This document shows, in pieces, positions 23,827 through 32,817 of a DNA stretch of 62,343 nt. This stretch comes from an uncultured Clostridia bacterium (GTDB lineage: Bacteria > Bacillota > Clostridia > TANB77 > CAG-508). The first letter of the stretch is position 1, and each line of letters begins with the position of its first letter. The position numbers and the translations under genes were made by a program. The DNA lies in contig CALXKK010000001.1 in NCBI GenBank assembly GCA_944388935.1, forward strand, positions 1-62,343, read 5' to 3'. The notes beneath the pieces were generated by a model. It had not been told where the DNA came from and made no database searches. It worked only from the letters and a program-made list of their open reading frames with translations.

Positions 23827-23989
23827 ATCAATAAATTCCCTAATTTTCTGTAAATTTTAATCTTTTTCTCAATTTACCACCTTATTACGGTTCGTTTCAC
23901 ATTTTGAACATTATCTAATTTAATTTCCAACTTTCCTTTAAATACTATAAAAAGAGTATCAACTGCTATAATCGTTGATACTCTATAAT

Positions 23990-24064
23990 TGGCTGGGCTG
24001 GCAAGATTCGAACTTGCGCATGCCAGAGTCAAAGTCTGGTGCCTTACCGCTTGGCTACAGCCCA
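23990..24064 (-). tRNA. tRNA-Gln (UUG)
   Basis: Full cloverleaf: a TGGGCTG/CAGCCCA acceptor stem, GTTCGAATC T-arm and the anticodon loop CTTTGAC, giving anticodon TTG. Discriminator G is followed by an encoded CCA (23990-23992). Confidence 0.96.
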
Positions 24065-24114
24065 ATGTTATTAATCTGTTCAAAATTCTCAGTTGCTACA
24101 CCCTATATTAAATC

Positions 24115-24191
24115 TGGGGTGAGTACTGGGATTCGAACCCAGGGTCTCCAGTGCCACAAACTGGCGCGTTAACCAGCTACGCTATACTCAC
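24115..24191 (-). tRNA. tRNA-His (GUG)
   Basis: Acceptor stem GTGAGTA/TACTCAC, T-arm GGTTCGAATCC and anticodon loop TTGTGGC, giving anticodon GTG. The discriminator is C, and a G precedes the acceptor stem (24192), which supplies the G-1 identity element of tRNA-His. CCA is encoded. Confidence 0.96.
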
Positions 24192-24380
24192 CATCTCTTG
24201 CGGACATTTATTATTTTAACCCATTTTTTATATCTTTGTCAATATGTTTTTTGTATTTTTTTACAAAATTTATCCAACATTAAATACTTTTTTACGTTTA
24301 TATTGTATTTAAGCATTAATTTTGCCACCTCCAAATTTTGTTTCAAATATAAAAGGTGGCAAATATTTAATTTTTCAATT

Positions 24381-25265
24381 TTAGTCTACATTAATTAATT
24401 CATAATTTGTTGTTCCAAATCCAAGCTCATTTGCAGCATCAATTGTATGTGTTCCATGTTGTCTTTCTACTCTTTCTACAAAATGGTCTCTTCCTGGGTC
24501 TTTTGAATTATATACTAAATCTATACAAGCTTTATCAATTGCAATTGGGTCAAGACTTGCAAGAATTCCTATATCTTTCATGCATGGGTCTTCTGCAACA
24601 GCACAGCAATCGCAATCTACAGATAAATTACACATAACATTTATAAATACAATATTATCTTTAAAATAATTATATACTGCAGAAGCAGCATCTGCCATTG
24701 ATTCTAGGAATTTATCTTGTTCTGGTAAATTATCCCATAGAATAGTTTGATCTTTTAGTTTTCCAGCAGAATGTATCCATGATTTTCCTTCTGATGAAGC
24801 ACAACCAATAGATAATTGTTTTAATGCTCCACCATATCCTCCCATTGGATGTCCTTTAAAGTGAGAAAGTACTAACATAGAATCATAATTTTTCATATGA
24901 TTTCCTACAAAATCTTCTTTAAGAACTTTTCCATTTGGTATTTTTAGAACCATATCATCTCCGTCAGCATCCATAATATCTACATCATAATATTTTGTCC
25001 ATCCATGGTCTTCCATTAATTTTTTATGTTTGTCTGTGTAATTTCTAGCACCTTCATAAGCTGTATTACATTCTACAACTGTACCATTTACTCTCTCTAC
25101 TATTGCTTTTACAAATTCTGGTCTTATATAGTTTTGGTTTCCTTGCTCTCCTGAGTGTAGTTTTACTGCAACTTTTCCAGTTAATTCCTTTCCTAACTTT
25201 TCATACATTTTTATTACACTTTCTGGTGTAATTTCTTTTGTAAAATAAACTTTAGCCTTTTCCAT
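24381..25265 (-). CDS. DUF362 domain protein
   Basis: A 294-residue cytoplasmic protein of the DUF362 family: GKVAVKLHSGEQGNQNYIRP, VVECNTAYEGARNYTDKH and LSHFKGHPMGGYGGALKQL are the typical blocks. Many relatives carry extra 4Fe-4S ferredoxin motifs. Here the C-terminal part keeps several cysteines (NLSVDCDCCAVAEDPCMKD) but not a classic CxxCxxCxxxC ferredoxin pair, so cluster binding is uncertain. The enzymatic role of the family is unknown; redox or metal handling is suspected. It is preceded by an AAGGGAG ribosome site. Confidence 0.82.
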   Translation of the reverse strand: MEKAKVYFTKEITPESVIKMYEKLGKELTGKVAVKLHSGEQGNQNYIRPEFVKAIVERVNGTVVECNTAYEGARNYTDKHKKLMEDHGWTKYYDVDIMDADGDDMVLKIPNGKVLKEDFVGNHMKNYDSMLVLSHFKGHPMGGYGGALKQLSIGCASSEGKSWIHSAGKLKDQTILWDNLPEQDKFLESMADAASAVYNYFKDNIVFINVMCNLSVDCDCCAVAEDPCMKDIGILASLDPIAIDKACIDLVYNSKDPGRDHFVERVERQHGTHTIDAANELGFGTTNYELINVD

Positions 25266-25377
25266 TTATTTATCTCCCTTCTAAAAAATAGTATACTTAT
25301 TTTTTAAATTATTATTTATATATCACTTAGAGTTAGGTCTAAGTCAATACTTAATTAAATTTTATTATTTTTATTGC

Positions 25378-26148
25378 TTACGCATTTCTATAACTAGTCA
25401 ATCTTTTTTTATATATTCTTATTATTAAATCTTCTAGCGCCCCAACTAAGATCATAATTAATGGCATAAATGGATTTAAAATTGCAAACATAAATATCAT
25501 CAATATTGTTGCAGAGATGGTAAAATTTTTAACATTAAATCCTTTTACTTTCCCTACCTGTTTATTCTTAAATATTAAAAACAAAGAATTTTTAATTAGT
25601 GTATACAATTCTCTAAAAGCTGCAATAGTTATAAATCCAATAAATAAATCCATCAAAACTTCCTCTCTTGAAGAAAATAAATCAAATTTTAAAATTAATC
25701 TTTGCCTTCTTGTAAGTAAATTTAATAGTTTTAAATCTTTAAACTCAATAACATCATATTTATTTTTTATTTCGCTACAAAAGAACAGTTTACAAGTTAA
25801 ATTCTTTGTAGTACAGCCATTATTACTTTGAAATCTACAAGAAGAACAGCATCCATTAACTTCATTCGACTTGTTTTTTCTTTGTGTAATACACTGATTG
25901 CATTTGAATTCGCAAATATTTTCACCTTTAAATTTATTATCTATTTCTTCACAGGACTTATCAAAAATATACTCTAATCTCTTCATTCTAGATTTTATAT
26001 TTAATACTTCAACAATTTGCTTTATTTCTCTGTTTTTTCCTTCATATATAAATTTAGTTTTCTTATGTAAAAAAGATTTATATTTCTTAAATTTTTTATA
26101 TATATTTATTAAATTATCATCTAATATAATTATTTCATTGTTCTTCAT
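25378..26148 (-). CDS. Cysteine-rich membrane protein, unknown function
   Basis: A 256-residue protein in two parts. A cytosolic-looking half has cysteines at CEFKCNQC, NGCCSSCRF, GCTTKNLTC and KLFFC, a pattern that could bind metal or form a cluster. Two or three hydrophobic helices follow (for example LMDLFIGFITIAAF and TILMIFMFAILNPFMPLIMIL). No family is recognised. It is likely in its own transcript between the DUF362 gene and nitroreductase gene. Confidence 0.6.
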   Translation of the reverse strand: MKNNEIIILDDNLINIYKKFKKYKSFLHKKTKFIYEGKNREIKQIVEVLNIKSRMKRLEYIFDKSCEEIDNKFKGENICEFKCNQCITQRKNKSNEVNGCCSSCRFQSNNGCTTKNLTCKLFFCSEIKNKYDVIEFKDLKLLNLLTRRQRLILKFDLFSSREEVLMDLFIGFITIAAFRELYTLIKNSLFLIFKNKQVGKVKGFNVKNFTISATILMIFMFAILNPFMPLIMILVGALEDLIIRIYKKRLTSYRNA

Positions 26149-26223
26149 TATATCATTCCTATAATTTACATTTTATCTATTAAATCATATCTTTTAAAAA
26201 TTGTAAGTATCATATTCCCCGAG

Positions 26224-26742
26224 CTATTTAACAAATCTTATATAATCCTCTTTACGTGGTTTTGCTTCTTCTACTTTTTCTGGATATCCTAAGATACAAT
26301 GACCTATTCCAACATAATTATTTGGGATATTCCATTCTTTTAATAACTCTTTACCTTCTTCTGTTTCGAATTCTTCTTTTGCTCTATGTATCCAACATGA
26401 ACCTATTCCTAGGCTTTGAGCAGCATTCATTAAATTTCCTAATACTAAACTTCCGTCTTCCTTATATGTTCCTATATTTTTGTCTGCTAATACCACAATT
26501 ACTGTTGGTGCACCATAAAATGGATCTGTGCTTTCTTCCATTATTTTTCCATTTAATTTAGAAAGCTTGCTAATTGTATCCTTGTCTTGAATTACAACCA
26601 TAATTGGAGATTGTCTTCCCATTCCAGTTGGAGCATATTCTCCAGCTTCTAGGATAAGATTTAATTCTTCATCTTTAATTTGCTCTTGTTTATAATTTCT
26701 GCAGCTTCTTCTTTCAATTAAATTTTTAATAGTTTCATTCAT
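26224..26742 (-). CDS. Nitroreductase family protein
   Basis: An FMN-dependent NAD(P)H oxidoreductase of 172 residues. The N-terminal RRSCRNYKQEQI is the family's FMN-phosphate binding start, and GRQSPIMVVI and GSCWIHRAKEEFE are the usual later blocks. The short size matches the class found in anaerobes. Such enzymes reduce nitroaromatics, quinones or enones. It is 12 bp after a flavodoxin gene, which could be its electron partner. Confidence 0.9.
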   Translation of the reverse strand: MNETIKNLIERRSCRNYKQEQIKDEELNLILEAGEYAPTGMGRQSPIMVVIQDKDTISKLSKLNGKIMEESTDPFYGAPTVIVVLADKNIGTYKEDGSLVLGNLMNAAQSLGIGSCWIHRAKEEFETEEGKELLKEWNIPNNYVGIGHCILGYPEKVEEAKPRKEDYIRFVK

Positions 26743-26754
26743 ACTAATTACCTC

Positions 26755-27258
26755 CTAAATAGATAAAATACTTTTCATCCAATTTTTAGCATTTTGTAAG
26801 TCATTTTCATCTGGATGTGATAGTGCCTTGTCAAAGTTATCTATACTCACTTTTAATTTTTTATCGTCTGGATGTTCTGTAATTAAACTTACATATCTGT
26901 CTCTAACAGCCATAGGCATTTTCCCCTGGCAGAAAAACTTTCCTACAATTCTATTTGAATTTGAAATATTTGTTTTTATTCTTTCAAATAGTTTGTTGTA
27001 ATATTCTTCTGAGCCTCCAAAACCTGCAGTTCCAAAATATGCAATACTAGAATTTTCTAATCCTTTTAAGAATTCTACAATCTCCTTTGTGCACATGCCT
27101 TTATCTGTCCATGAACCTACTACATATAAATCAGCATTTATATTATCTTGTGGTTCTCCAAAATATATTAATTCATTTTCTGGTATTGCTTCTTTTATTG
27201 CTTCTGCTATAAGCTTTGTATTCCCTGTAACAGATTTATATACTATTGCAACTTTCAT
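26755..27258 (-). CDS. Flavodoxin family protein (BilS-like)
   Basis: A 167-residue flavodoxin. The FMN phosphate loop is YKSVTGNTKLIAEAI (residues 7-21), and GSWTDKGMC and YFGTAGFGG bind the isoalloxazine region. The size, the GKMP segment and the long C-terminal helix match the group that includes BilS, the flavodoxin-like partner of bilirubin reductase, but the nearby genes do not include a BilR-like reductase, so only a general electron-carrier role is claimed. It sits just upstream of the nitroreductase gene in one transcript. Confidence 0.82.
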   Translation of the reverse strand: MKVAIVYKSVTGNTKLIAEAIKEAIPENELIYFGEPQDNINADLYVVGSWTDKGMCTKEIVEFLKGLENSSIAYFGTAGFGGSEEYYNKLFERIKTNISNSNRIVGKFFCQGKMPMAVRDRYVSLITEHPDDKKLKVSIDNFDKALSHPDENDLQNAKNWMKSILSI

Positions 27259-27343
27259 ACAACCACTCCTTTTACCCTAATTTTACTAATAATCTTATAT
27301 TAATTCAACTATTTTGTATAATAATCTTATTATTTAAAACATG

Positions 27344-27368
27344 GATTTTAGGACCGTCCCTAAATCCC
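27344..27368. repeat. Dispersed palindrome, type GGATTT
   Basis: GGATTTTAGGACCGTCCC plus TAAATCC: imperfect inverted repeat with a GGACCGTCC core. Related copies at 38980 and 41199; variants with GAACTT arms at 35299, 36241 and 41776. Confidence 0.7.
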
Positions 27369-27370
27369 TA

Positions 27371-27412
27371 AAAAACCAAGGCAGTATTTTTTACCAACCT
27401 CGGTTTTTTTCA
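27371..27412 (-). terminator. Terminator of nrdDG
   Basis: AACCGAGG and CCTTGGTT-type arms around a 16-bp loop end in a T-run on the minus strand, about 10 bp after nrdG. The dispersed palindrome follows immediately. Confidence 0.65.
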
Positions 27413-27420
27413 AATTAAAA

Positions 27421-27912
27421 TTACTTAACTAAAACAGTTTTATTTTCTTTCAATGATTTCTGTACATCAATTACTCTTTGGTTTGAAGAACCTTTCCATT
27501 TAAGAACAGGTGAATGCAATTCATCTTTATATTGTCCATCTACTAAAACATCTACGTATTTTAACGCTTCTTTATCTTTTAAATCTTTTTCAAAATTATA
27601 TCCTGACCAGACCCAAACGTTTTTGTTAGGATACTCTTTTTTAAATGCTTTAGCAAGTTTAGTAGTTCCTTCTATATTTGTAGGGTTCATTGGTTCTCCA
27701 CCTAATATTGAAAGTCCTTTTATGTAATCTTTATCACATAATTTTAAAACTTCATCAATAGTCTTGTCTGTAAATTCTTTTCCACCTTTAAAGTCCCATG
27801 TTTCAGGGTTAAAGCAATTCTTACAATGGAAAGCGCATCCTTGCATAAATACTGATACTCTAACCCCTGGGCCATTTGATATATCCATTTTTCTAACTAA
27901 ATTATATCTCAT
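27421..27912 (-). CDS. nrdG: Anaerobic ribonucleotide reductase activating enzyme
   Basis: A radical-SAM activase that makes the glycyl radical on NrdD. The 4Fe-4S motif is CAFHCKNC (CX3CX2C, about residues 26-33). SILGGEPM and VWVWSGYNFE are the family SAM-binding blocks. Its 163 residues are the usual size. The start overlaps the nrdD stop by 4 bp, so the pair is translationally coupled. Confidence 0.97.
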   Translation of the reverse strand: MRYNLVRKMDISNGPGVRVSVFMQGCAFHCKNCFNPETWDFKGGKEFTDKTIDEVLKLCDKDYIKGLSILGGEPMNPTNIEGTTKLAKAFKKEYPNKNVWVWSGYNFEKDLKDKEALKYVDVLVDGQYKDELHSPVLKWKGSSNQRVIDVQKSLKENKTVLVK

Positions 27913-30074
27913 ACTCTTTCTGCCACCTTATTATCGATATGTAATACTCTTTCTTTAATTTCTTCTGTTCTACCTTTATTCCAGAAATTAGTTCCAATAT
28001 AACCACAAGTACGTCTTGCAACATTTAATGTGTTGTGGTCTCTATTACCGCAGTTTGGGCAATACCATTCTAGGTTGTCATCAATTAGAATTTCTCCTGA
28101 ATAACCGCATTTTTGGCAATAATCAGATTTTGTGTTAAGTTCTGCATACATAATATTGTCATAAATGAATTGAATTACTTCAAGAACTGATTCTATATTG
28201 TTTTGTAAGTTTGGAGTTTCAACATAAGAAATTGCTCCTCCTGGACTTAATTTTTGGAATTCACTTTCTAGTTTTAATTTAGAGAATGCATCTATCTCTT
28301 CGAATACAGGAACATGGTATGAATTTGTTATATATTTTCTATCTGTAATTCCTTTTACTGTTCCAAATCTTTCTTTTAAGCATTTTGCAAATTTGTATGT
28401 TGTAGATTCAATTGGTGAACCATATACAGAATAATCTATATCTTCTTCTTGTTTCCATTTATTAGCCATATCATCTAGATGTTGCATTACTTTTAATCCA
28501 AATTCTTTTCCTTCTCCATTATCTGTATGAGAATGACCTGTCATATATTTAACGCACTCATATAGACCTGCATATCCAAGTGAAATTGTAGAATATCCAT
28601 GATGTAATAATTCGTGAATTGATTCACCCTTCTTTAATCTTGCAAGTGCTCCATGTTGCCATAAGATAGGTGCTACATCACTTGTTACTCTGCTTAGACG
28701 TTTATGTCTTATTTGTAATGCTCTGTGGCATAATTCCAATCTTTCATCAAATATCTTCCAGAATTTATCAAAATCTCCTCCTGAAGATAAAGCAACATCT
28801 GGTAAGTTGATTGTAACAACACCTTGATTGAATCTTCCATAATATTTTGGTTTATTTGTTTTTGGATCTACATATGGTGTTAAGAATGAACGACATCCCA
28901 TACAAGGATAACATTGTCCATTTCCATTTTTATCTACTTTGTATTCCTTCATTTTCTTCTCAGAAATATAATCTGGAACCATTCTCTTTGCTGTACATTC
29001 TGCAGCAAGTTTTGTTAAATACCAGTATTTGCTGTCTTCACGAACGTTGTCTTCTTCAAGAACATATAGCAATTTTGGAAAGGCTGGTGTAATATAAACA
29101 CCTTTTTCATTCTTAAATCCTAATATTCTTTGTCTTAAGAATTCTTCTATTAATAATGCTAATTCATCTTTATATTCATCGGTTTCACCTAAGTACATGA
29201 AAACTGATAAGAAAGGAGCTTGTCCATTTGTATTTGTCATAGAGTTTACTTGATAGTTGAATGTTTGTACACCATCTTCAACTTCTTTTCTAGTATCTTG
29301 ATCCGCAAATTTTTTGCATTCTTCTTCAGATAAATTTCTATCTTTATATTTTTTATAATATTTTTCATAACTTGATCTTACAAATGGTGCTAAGTGTGTA
29401 AGAGAAACTGTTGCTCCACCATAACTTGATGATGTTACAGCAAGTATTATTTGTGTTGCAATTGTAGCTGCTGTTATAAATCTATGTGGTTTTTCTATCA
29501 TTACTCCATTTATAATTGTTCCATTTTGTAGCATATCTTCTAGATTTATTAATTCACAGTTATGTAGTGCATTTTGTGCAAAATAATCAGCGTCATGGAA
29601 GTGTATAATTCCTTCATCATGTGCCTTTACAATGTCTTCTGGTAATAAAAATCTTCTAGTAATATCTGTACTTGTAATTCCTGCTAAATAATCTCTTTGT
29701 GTTGTAACTACTTCTGCATTTTTATTAGAATTTTCATTGTTCCAGTATTCATTTTCACCTTCAATTAATTCTTTAATTGTTTGGTCTGTAGTATTCGCTT
29801 TTCTTATTAACTCTCTTGTATATCTGTATGTAATGTATTTTTTAGCTAGTTTATATTTAGAAAATTCCATTAGTTTTTGCTCAATTACATCTTGTATATC
29901 TTCTACAAGAATTCTTTTCTTGTTTAATTCTTCTATATACTTTATAATTTCTTCAATTTCTTCTTTGGTAGCTTTTTCTTTTCCTCTAACTTCTTTGTTA
30001 GCTTTTCCTATTGCCTCCCTTATTTTTTGTGGATCATAGTCTACAATGTGTCCATCTCTTTTTACAACTTTCAT
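27909..30074 (-). CDS. nrdD: Anaerobic (class III) ribonucleoside-triphosphate reductase
   Basis: Reduces NTPs to dNTPs under anoxia using a glycyl radical. An N-terminal ATP-cone (VVKRDGHIVDYDPQKIREAI) gives allosteric control. The catalytic cysteine region includes PCMGCRSFLTPY. The zinc site has CQKCGYSG and CPNCGNRD, and the glycyl radical site is RRTCGYIG near the C-terminus. Its 721 residues are standard. A Crp/Fnr-type gene is divergent, with an operator in the shared promoter region. Confidence 0.98.
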   Translation of the reverse strand: MKVVKRDGHIVDYDPQKIREAIGKANKEVRGKEKATKEEIEEIIKYIEELNKKRILVEDIQDVIEQKLMEFSKYKLAKKYITYRYTRELIRKANTTDQTIKELIEGENEYWNNENSNKNAEVVTTQRDYLAGITSTDITRRFLLPEDIVKAHDEGIIHFHDADYFAQNALHNCELINLEDMLQNGTIINGVMIEKPHRFITAATIATQIILAVTSSSYGGATVSLTHLAPFVRSSYEKYYKKYKDRNLSEEECKKFADQDTRKEVEDGVQTFNYQVNSMTNTNGQAPFLSVFMYLGETDEYKDELALLIEEFLRQRILGFKNEKGVYITPAFPKLLYVLEEDNVREDSKYWYLTKLAAECTAKRMVPDYISEKKMKEYKVDKNGNGQCYPCMGCRSFLTPYVDPKTNKPKYYGRFNQGVVTINLPDVALSSGGDFDKFWKIFDERLELCHRALQIRHKRLSRVTSDVAPILWQHGALARLKKGESIHELLHHGYSTISLGYAGLYECVKYMTGHSHTDNGEGKEFGLKVMQHLDDMANKWKQEEDIDYSVYGSPIESTTYKFAKCLKERFGTVKGITDRKYITNSYHVPVFEEIDAFSKLKLESEFQKLSPGGAISYVETPNLQNNIESVLEVIQFIYDNIMYAELNTKSDYCQKCGYSGEILIDDNLEWYCPNCGNRDHNTLNVARRTCGYIGTNFWNKGRTEEIKERVLHIDNKVAERV

Positions 30075-30116
30075 GTCTTTTGTTCCTCCTCTTATTTATT
30101 TATCTATTACGCCATT

Positions 30117-30145
30117 ATAATATAGATAATTTTTTTAATATACAA
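30117..30145 (-). promoter_or_regulatory. Promoter of nrdDG
   Basis: TTGTAT (30140-30145), 17 bp and TATTAT (30117-30122) on the minus strand; the -35 box overlaps one arm of the palindrome next to it. Confidence 0.6.
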
Positions 30146-30161
30146 GTTGCACTTGCAACTT
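30144..30161. promoter_or_regulatory. Candidate Crp/Fnr-family operator
   Basis: AAGTTGCA-CT-TGCAACTT is a perfect palindrome in the 128-bp gap between nrdD and the regulator. Its centre is about 42 bp upstream of the predicted nrdD start, the class II activator position for Crp/Fnr proteins. Confidence 0.65.
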
Positions 30162-30202
30162 TTTTAAAATTTTGTTAAAATTTTTTTTGGAGGTAATTTT
30201 TT

Positions 30203-30835
30203 ATGAGTCCATTTGAGGGTTTAACAGATTTGCAAGTCCGCAAACTATTCATTTTACTAGGGGTTCACGTCTATCCCTACAAGCAGAACGAGGAGGTCCT
30301 TCCTACCATAAAAAGCGAAAATATCGTAGGAATCGTACTCTCAGGTTTTGTACAAATTCAAAATATTGACTATAACGGAAATGAAATAATTGTAGAAAAT
30401 TTAACGCCAGAAAATAGTGTTTTTGGCACTAATCTTTCTGCAACTAATAGCGAAGATTTTGAATTAATTGCAAAAGAAGATTCAAGGGTTGTTGTAATAG
30501 ATTATAATAGAATAATTGATATAAATAATTTTAAATATAGCTATTTTCAGACTTTTTTTAAAAATTTATTTGAAATATATAATATTAAAACTAGAGAAAA
30601 GAACGAAAGAATTAAAGTTCTAGAAAAAAAGCAAATAAGGGAAAAATTGCTAGAATTCTTCGAAATTGAGTATAAAAAAAGTGGCACTAGGTATATTCAT
30701 ATGCCTTTTCCTTTTAAAGACTTAGCAGATTATATTGGTGCTAATAGAGCCTCTATGTTTAGAGAACTAAAACATTTAAAAGAAGATAAAATTATCGAAG
30801 TAAAAGGACGAAAAGTAACCTTGCTGTATAAATAA
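30203..30835 (+). CDS. Crp/Fnr-family transcriptional regulator
   Basis: A 210-residue regulator. An N-terminal cyclic-nucleotide-binding-type beta roll (about 25-110) and a long dimer helix lead to a C-terminal winged helix whose recognition part is FKDLADYIGANRASMFRELK. No N-terminal cysteine cluster of the Fnr type is present and the cAMP-binding Arg/Glu pattern is weak, so the signal is unknown. Divergent position and the palindrome between suggest it controls nrdDG and itself (inference). GGAGG lies 9 bp upstream of the ATG. Confidence 0.88.
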   Translation: MSPFEGLTDLQVRKLFILLGVHVYPYKQNEEVLPTIKSENIVGIVLSGFVQIQNIDYNGNEIIVENLTPENSVFGTNLSATNSEDFELIAKEDSRVVVIDYNRIIDINNFKYSYFQTFFKNLFEIYNIKTREKNERIKVLEKKQIREKLLEFFEIEYKKSGTRYIHMPFPFKDLADYIGANRASMFRELKHLKEDKIIEVKGRKVTLLYK

Positions 30836-30869
30836 TTATATTATTTATACAGTTTGTATGTTTATAGTA

Positions 30870-30896
30870 AAAGATGTAACATAATGTTACATCTTT
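30870..30896 (+). terminator. Terminator of the Crp/Fnr gene
   Basis: AAAGATGTAAC/GTTACATCTTT arms with an ATAAT loop and a T-run. Confidence 0.82.
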
Positions 30897-30928
30897 TTGT
30901 TATGTAAAATTGTTACAACTAAAAACAA

Positions 30929-30960
30929 AAAGAGCATATAACTTAAAGTCATATACTCTT
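30929..30960 (-). terminator. Terminator of the ABC exporter operon
   Basis: AAGAGCATATA and TATACTCTT-type arms, T-run on the minus strand, 7 bp beyond the stop of the exporter gene. Confidence 0.65.
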
Positions 30961-30966
30961 TTATCT

Positions 30967-32817
30967 TTATTCTATCTCATCATCACATTCTTCGAATTGA
31001 GAGTTATATAGTCCTGCATAGAAACCATTTTTAGCTAATAGCTCTTCATGAGTTCCTTGCTCTACAATATCACCATGATTCATAACCAAAATTAAATCCG
31101 CATTTTTTATTGTAGACAATCTATGTGCAATAATGAAACTTGTTCTTCCTTTCATTAAGTTATCCATAGCTGATTGAATTTGTTGCTCTGTTCTCGTATC
31201 TATAGAACTTGTAGCTTCATCCAATATTAATATCTTTGGATCTGCTAAGATAACCCTAGCTATAGTTAACAATTGTTTTTGTCCAGCAGAAACATTGCTT
31301 GTTTCCTCATTTAAAACAGATTTATAACCCTTTGGTAAAGTCTTTATAAAGTGATGTACATGTGCAGCTTTAGCAGCCTCTACTACTTCGCTATCTGTTG
31401 CGTCTGGTTTTCCATATTTTATGTTGTCTTCAACAGTTCCACTAAATAACCATGTGTCCTGTAAAACCATACCAAACATTTTTCTTAATTCTGACCTCTT
31501 GAAATCTTTAATGTTGTGTCCATCAACATATATTCCACCAGAATTAACATCATAAAATCTCATTAACAATTTAACCATAGTTGTCTTACCTGCACCAGTA
31601 GGTCCAACAATAGCAATCTTTTGGCCATCTTTAACATTTGCACAGAAATCGTTTATGATTGTTTTATCTGGATTATATCCAAAGTTAACGTGGTCAAATA
31701 CAACATTACCATTTAATTTGCTAGAATCTATGTTTCCTTTAGCTGTTTCTACTTCTTCTGGTTCCTCTAAGAATTCAAAAACTCTTTCTGCTGCAGCAAT
31801 CATAGATTGTAAAGTACCAGAAATTTGTGCAATTTGTGTAATAGGTTGAATAAATTGTCTATTGTATTGGATGAAACTTTGTATATCACCAACAGCAATT
31901 TTACCTTGTACTGTTAAATATCCACCCAAAATTGCAACTACAACATAACCAACATTTCCTATAAAGTTAGTTACTGGATGTATTAAACCAGATAAGAATT
32001 GAGATCTCCAAGCTGATCTATATAATACATCATTTGCTTGTTCAAAAGTTTTTGTTACTTTTTCTTCTCCATTGAATACCTTAACTATTGTGTGTCCACC
32101 ATAAACTTCCTCTACTTGACCATTAACGTGTCCTAAATAGTCTTGTTGAGCTTTGAAGTATTTTTGTGAATGCTTTACAATTAAAAAGCTCAAAAATGCT
32201 GTTACAGGTAATATAATTAATGATGCTATTGCCATAATCCAACTTATAGAGAACATCATAATTAAAATACCAATAATTGTACAAATTGAAGTAATAATTT
32301 GTGTAACACTTTGGTTTAAGTTTTGTGATAATGTATCTATATCGTTTGTGATTATAGATAGAACCTCACCATGAGTCTTTTTATCAAAATATTTCATTGG
32401 TAATTTATTAATTTTATGTACCAAATCATTACGCATTTTGTAAGTAATTTTTTGTGTTACTGTAGTCATCGTAAAGCCTTGTATTAAAGAGAACAAAGCA
32501 CTTAAAGCGTATAATCCTAATAATGTAAGAAGTATTGTTCCAATTTTTCCAAAGTCTATACCTGAGCCACCTGATAACTTATTCATTAAACCATTAAATA
32601 TTTCTGTTGTTGCATTACCCAAAATCTTTGGTCCAATAATAGAAAATATTGTACTTCCAACTGCAAATAAAATAACTATTATAATTGGTACTTTATATTT
32701 TGCCAAATAATTTCTTATTAGCTTTTTAGTAGTTCCTTTAAAATCTTTTGGCTTTTCAACTACTCTACCGCCATGTCTACCTCCCATTGGAGGTCTAACA
32801 TTTTTATTCTCTGCCAT
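30967..32817 (-). CDS. ABC exporter half-transporter with canonical catalytic site
   Basis: A 616-residue fused permease-ATPase: six TM helices (about 45-350), then the nucleotide-binding domain. Walker A is GPTGAGKTT, Walker B is ILILDEATSSID with the catalytic Glu intact, the H-loop is IIAHRLST, and the signature is NVSAGQKQ, slightly altered from LSGGQ. It overlaps the second half-transporter by 14 bp, so the two form a heterodimer of the BmrCD/TM287-288 type, probably a drug or peptide exporter regulated by TetR. Confidence 0.92.
   Translation of the reverse strand: MAENKNVRPPMGGRHGGRVVEKPKDFKGTTKKLIRNYLAKYKVPIIIVILFAVGSTIFSIIGPKILGNATTEIFNGLMNKLSGGSGIDFGKIGTILLTLLGLYALSALFSLIQGFTMTTVTQKITYKMRNDLVHKINKLPMKYFDKKTHGEVLSIITNDIDTLSQNLNQSVTQIITSICTIIGILIMMFSISWIMAIASLIILPVTAFLSFLIVKHSQKYFKAQQDYLGHVNGQVEEVYGGHTIVKVFNGEEKVTKTFEQANDVLYRSAWRSQFLSGLIHPVTNFIGNVGYVVVAILGGYLTVQGKIAVGDIQSFIQYNRQFIQPITQIAQISGTLQSMIAAAERVFEFLEEPEEVETAKGNIDSSKLNGNVVFDHVNFGYNPDKTIINDFCANVKDGQKIAIVGPTGAGKTTMVKLLMRFYDVNSGGIYVDGHNIKDFKRSELRKMFGMVLQDTWLFSGTVEDNIKYGKPDATDSEVVEAAKAAHVHHFIKTLPKGYKSVLNEETSNVSAGQKQLLTIARVILADPKILILDEATSSIDTRTEQQIQSAMDNLMKGRTSFIIAHRLSTIKNADLILVMNHGDIVEQGTHEELLAKNGFYAGLYNSQFEECDDEIE

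Noticed and set aside
23874..24172. Reading frames over the tRNA genes
   Set aside because: They translate the tRNA-Gln and tRNA-His sequences and are not proteins.
25378..26148. Classic 2x4Fe-4S ferredoxin in the Cys-rich protein
   Set aside because: Cysteine spacing does not give CxxCxxCxxxC; only a metal-binding guess is possible.
30075..30202. NrdR box upstream of nrdD
   Set aside because: No pair of NrdR-type ACActATAT boxes seen; the AAGTTGCA palindrome differs.
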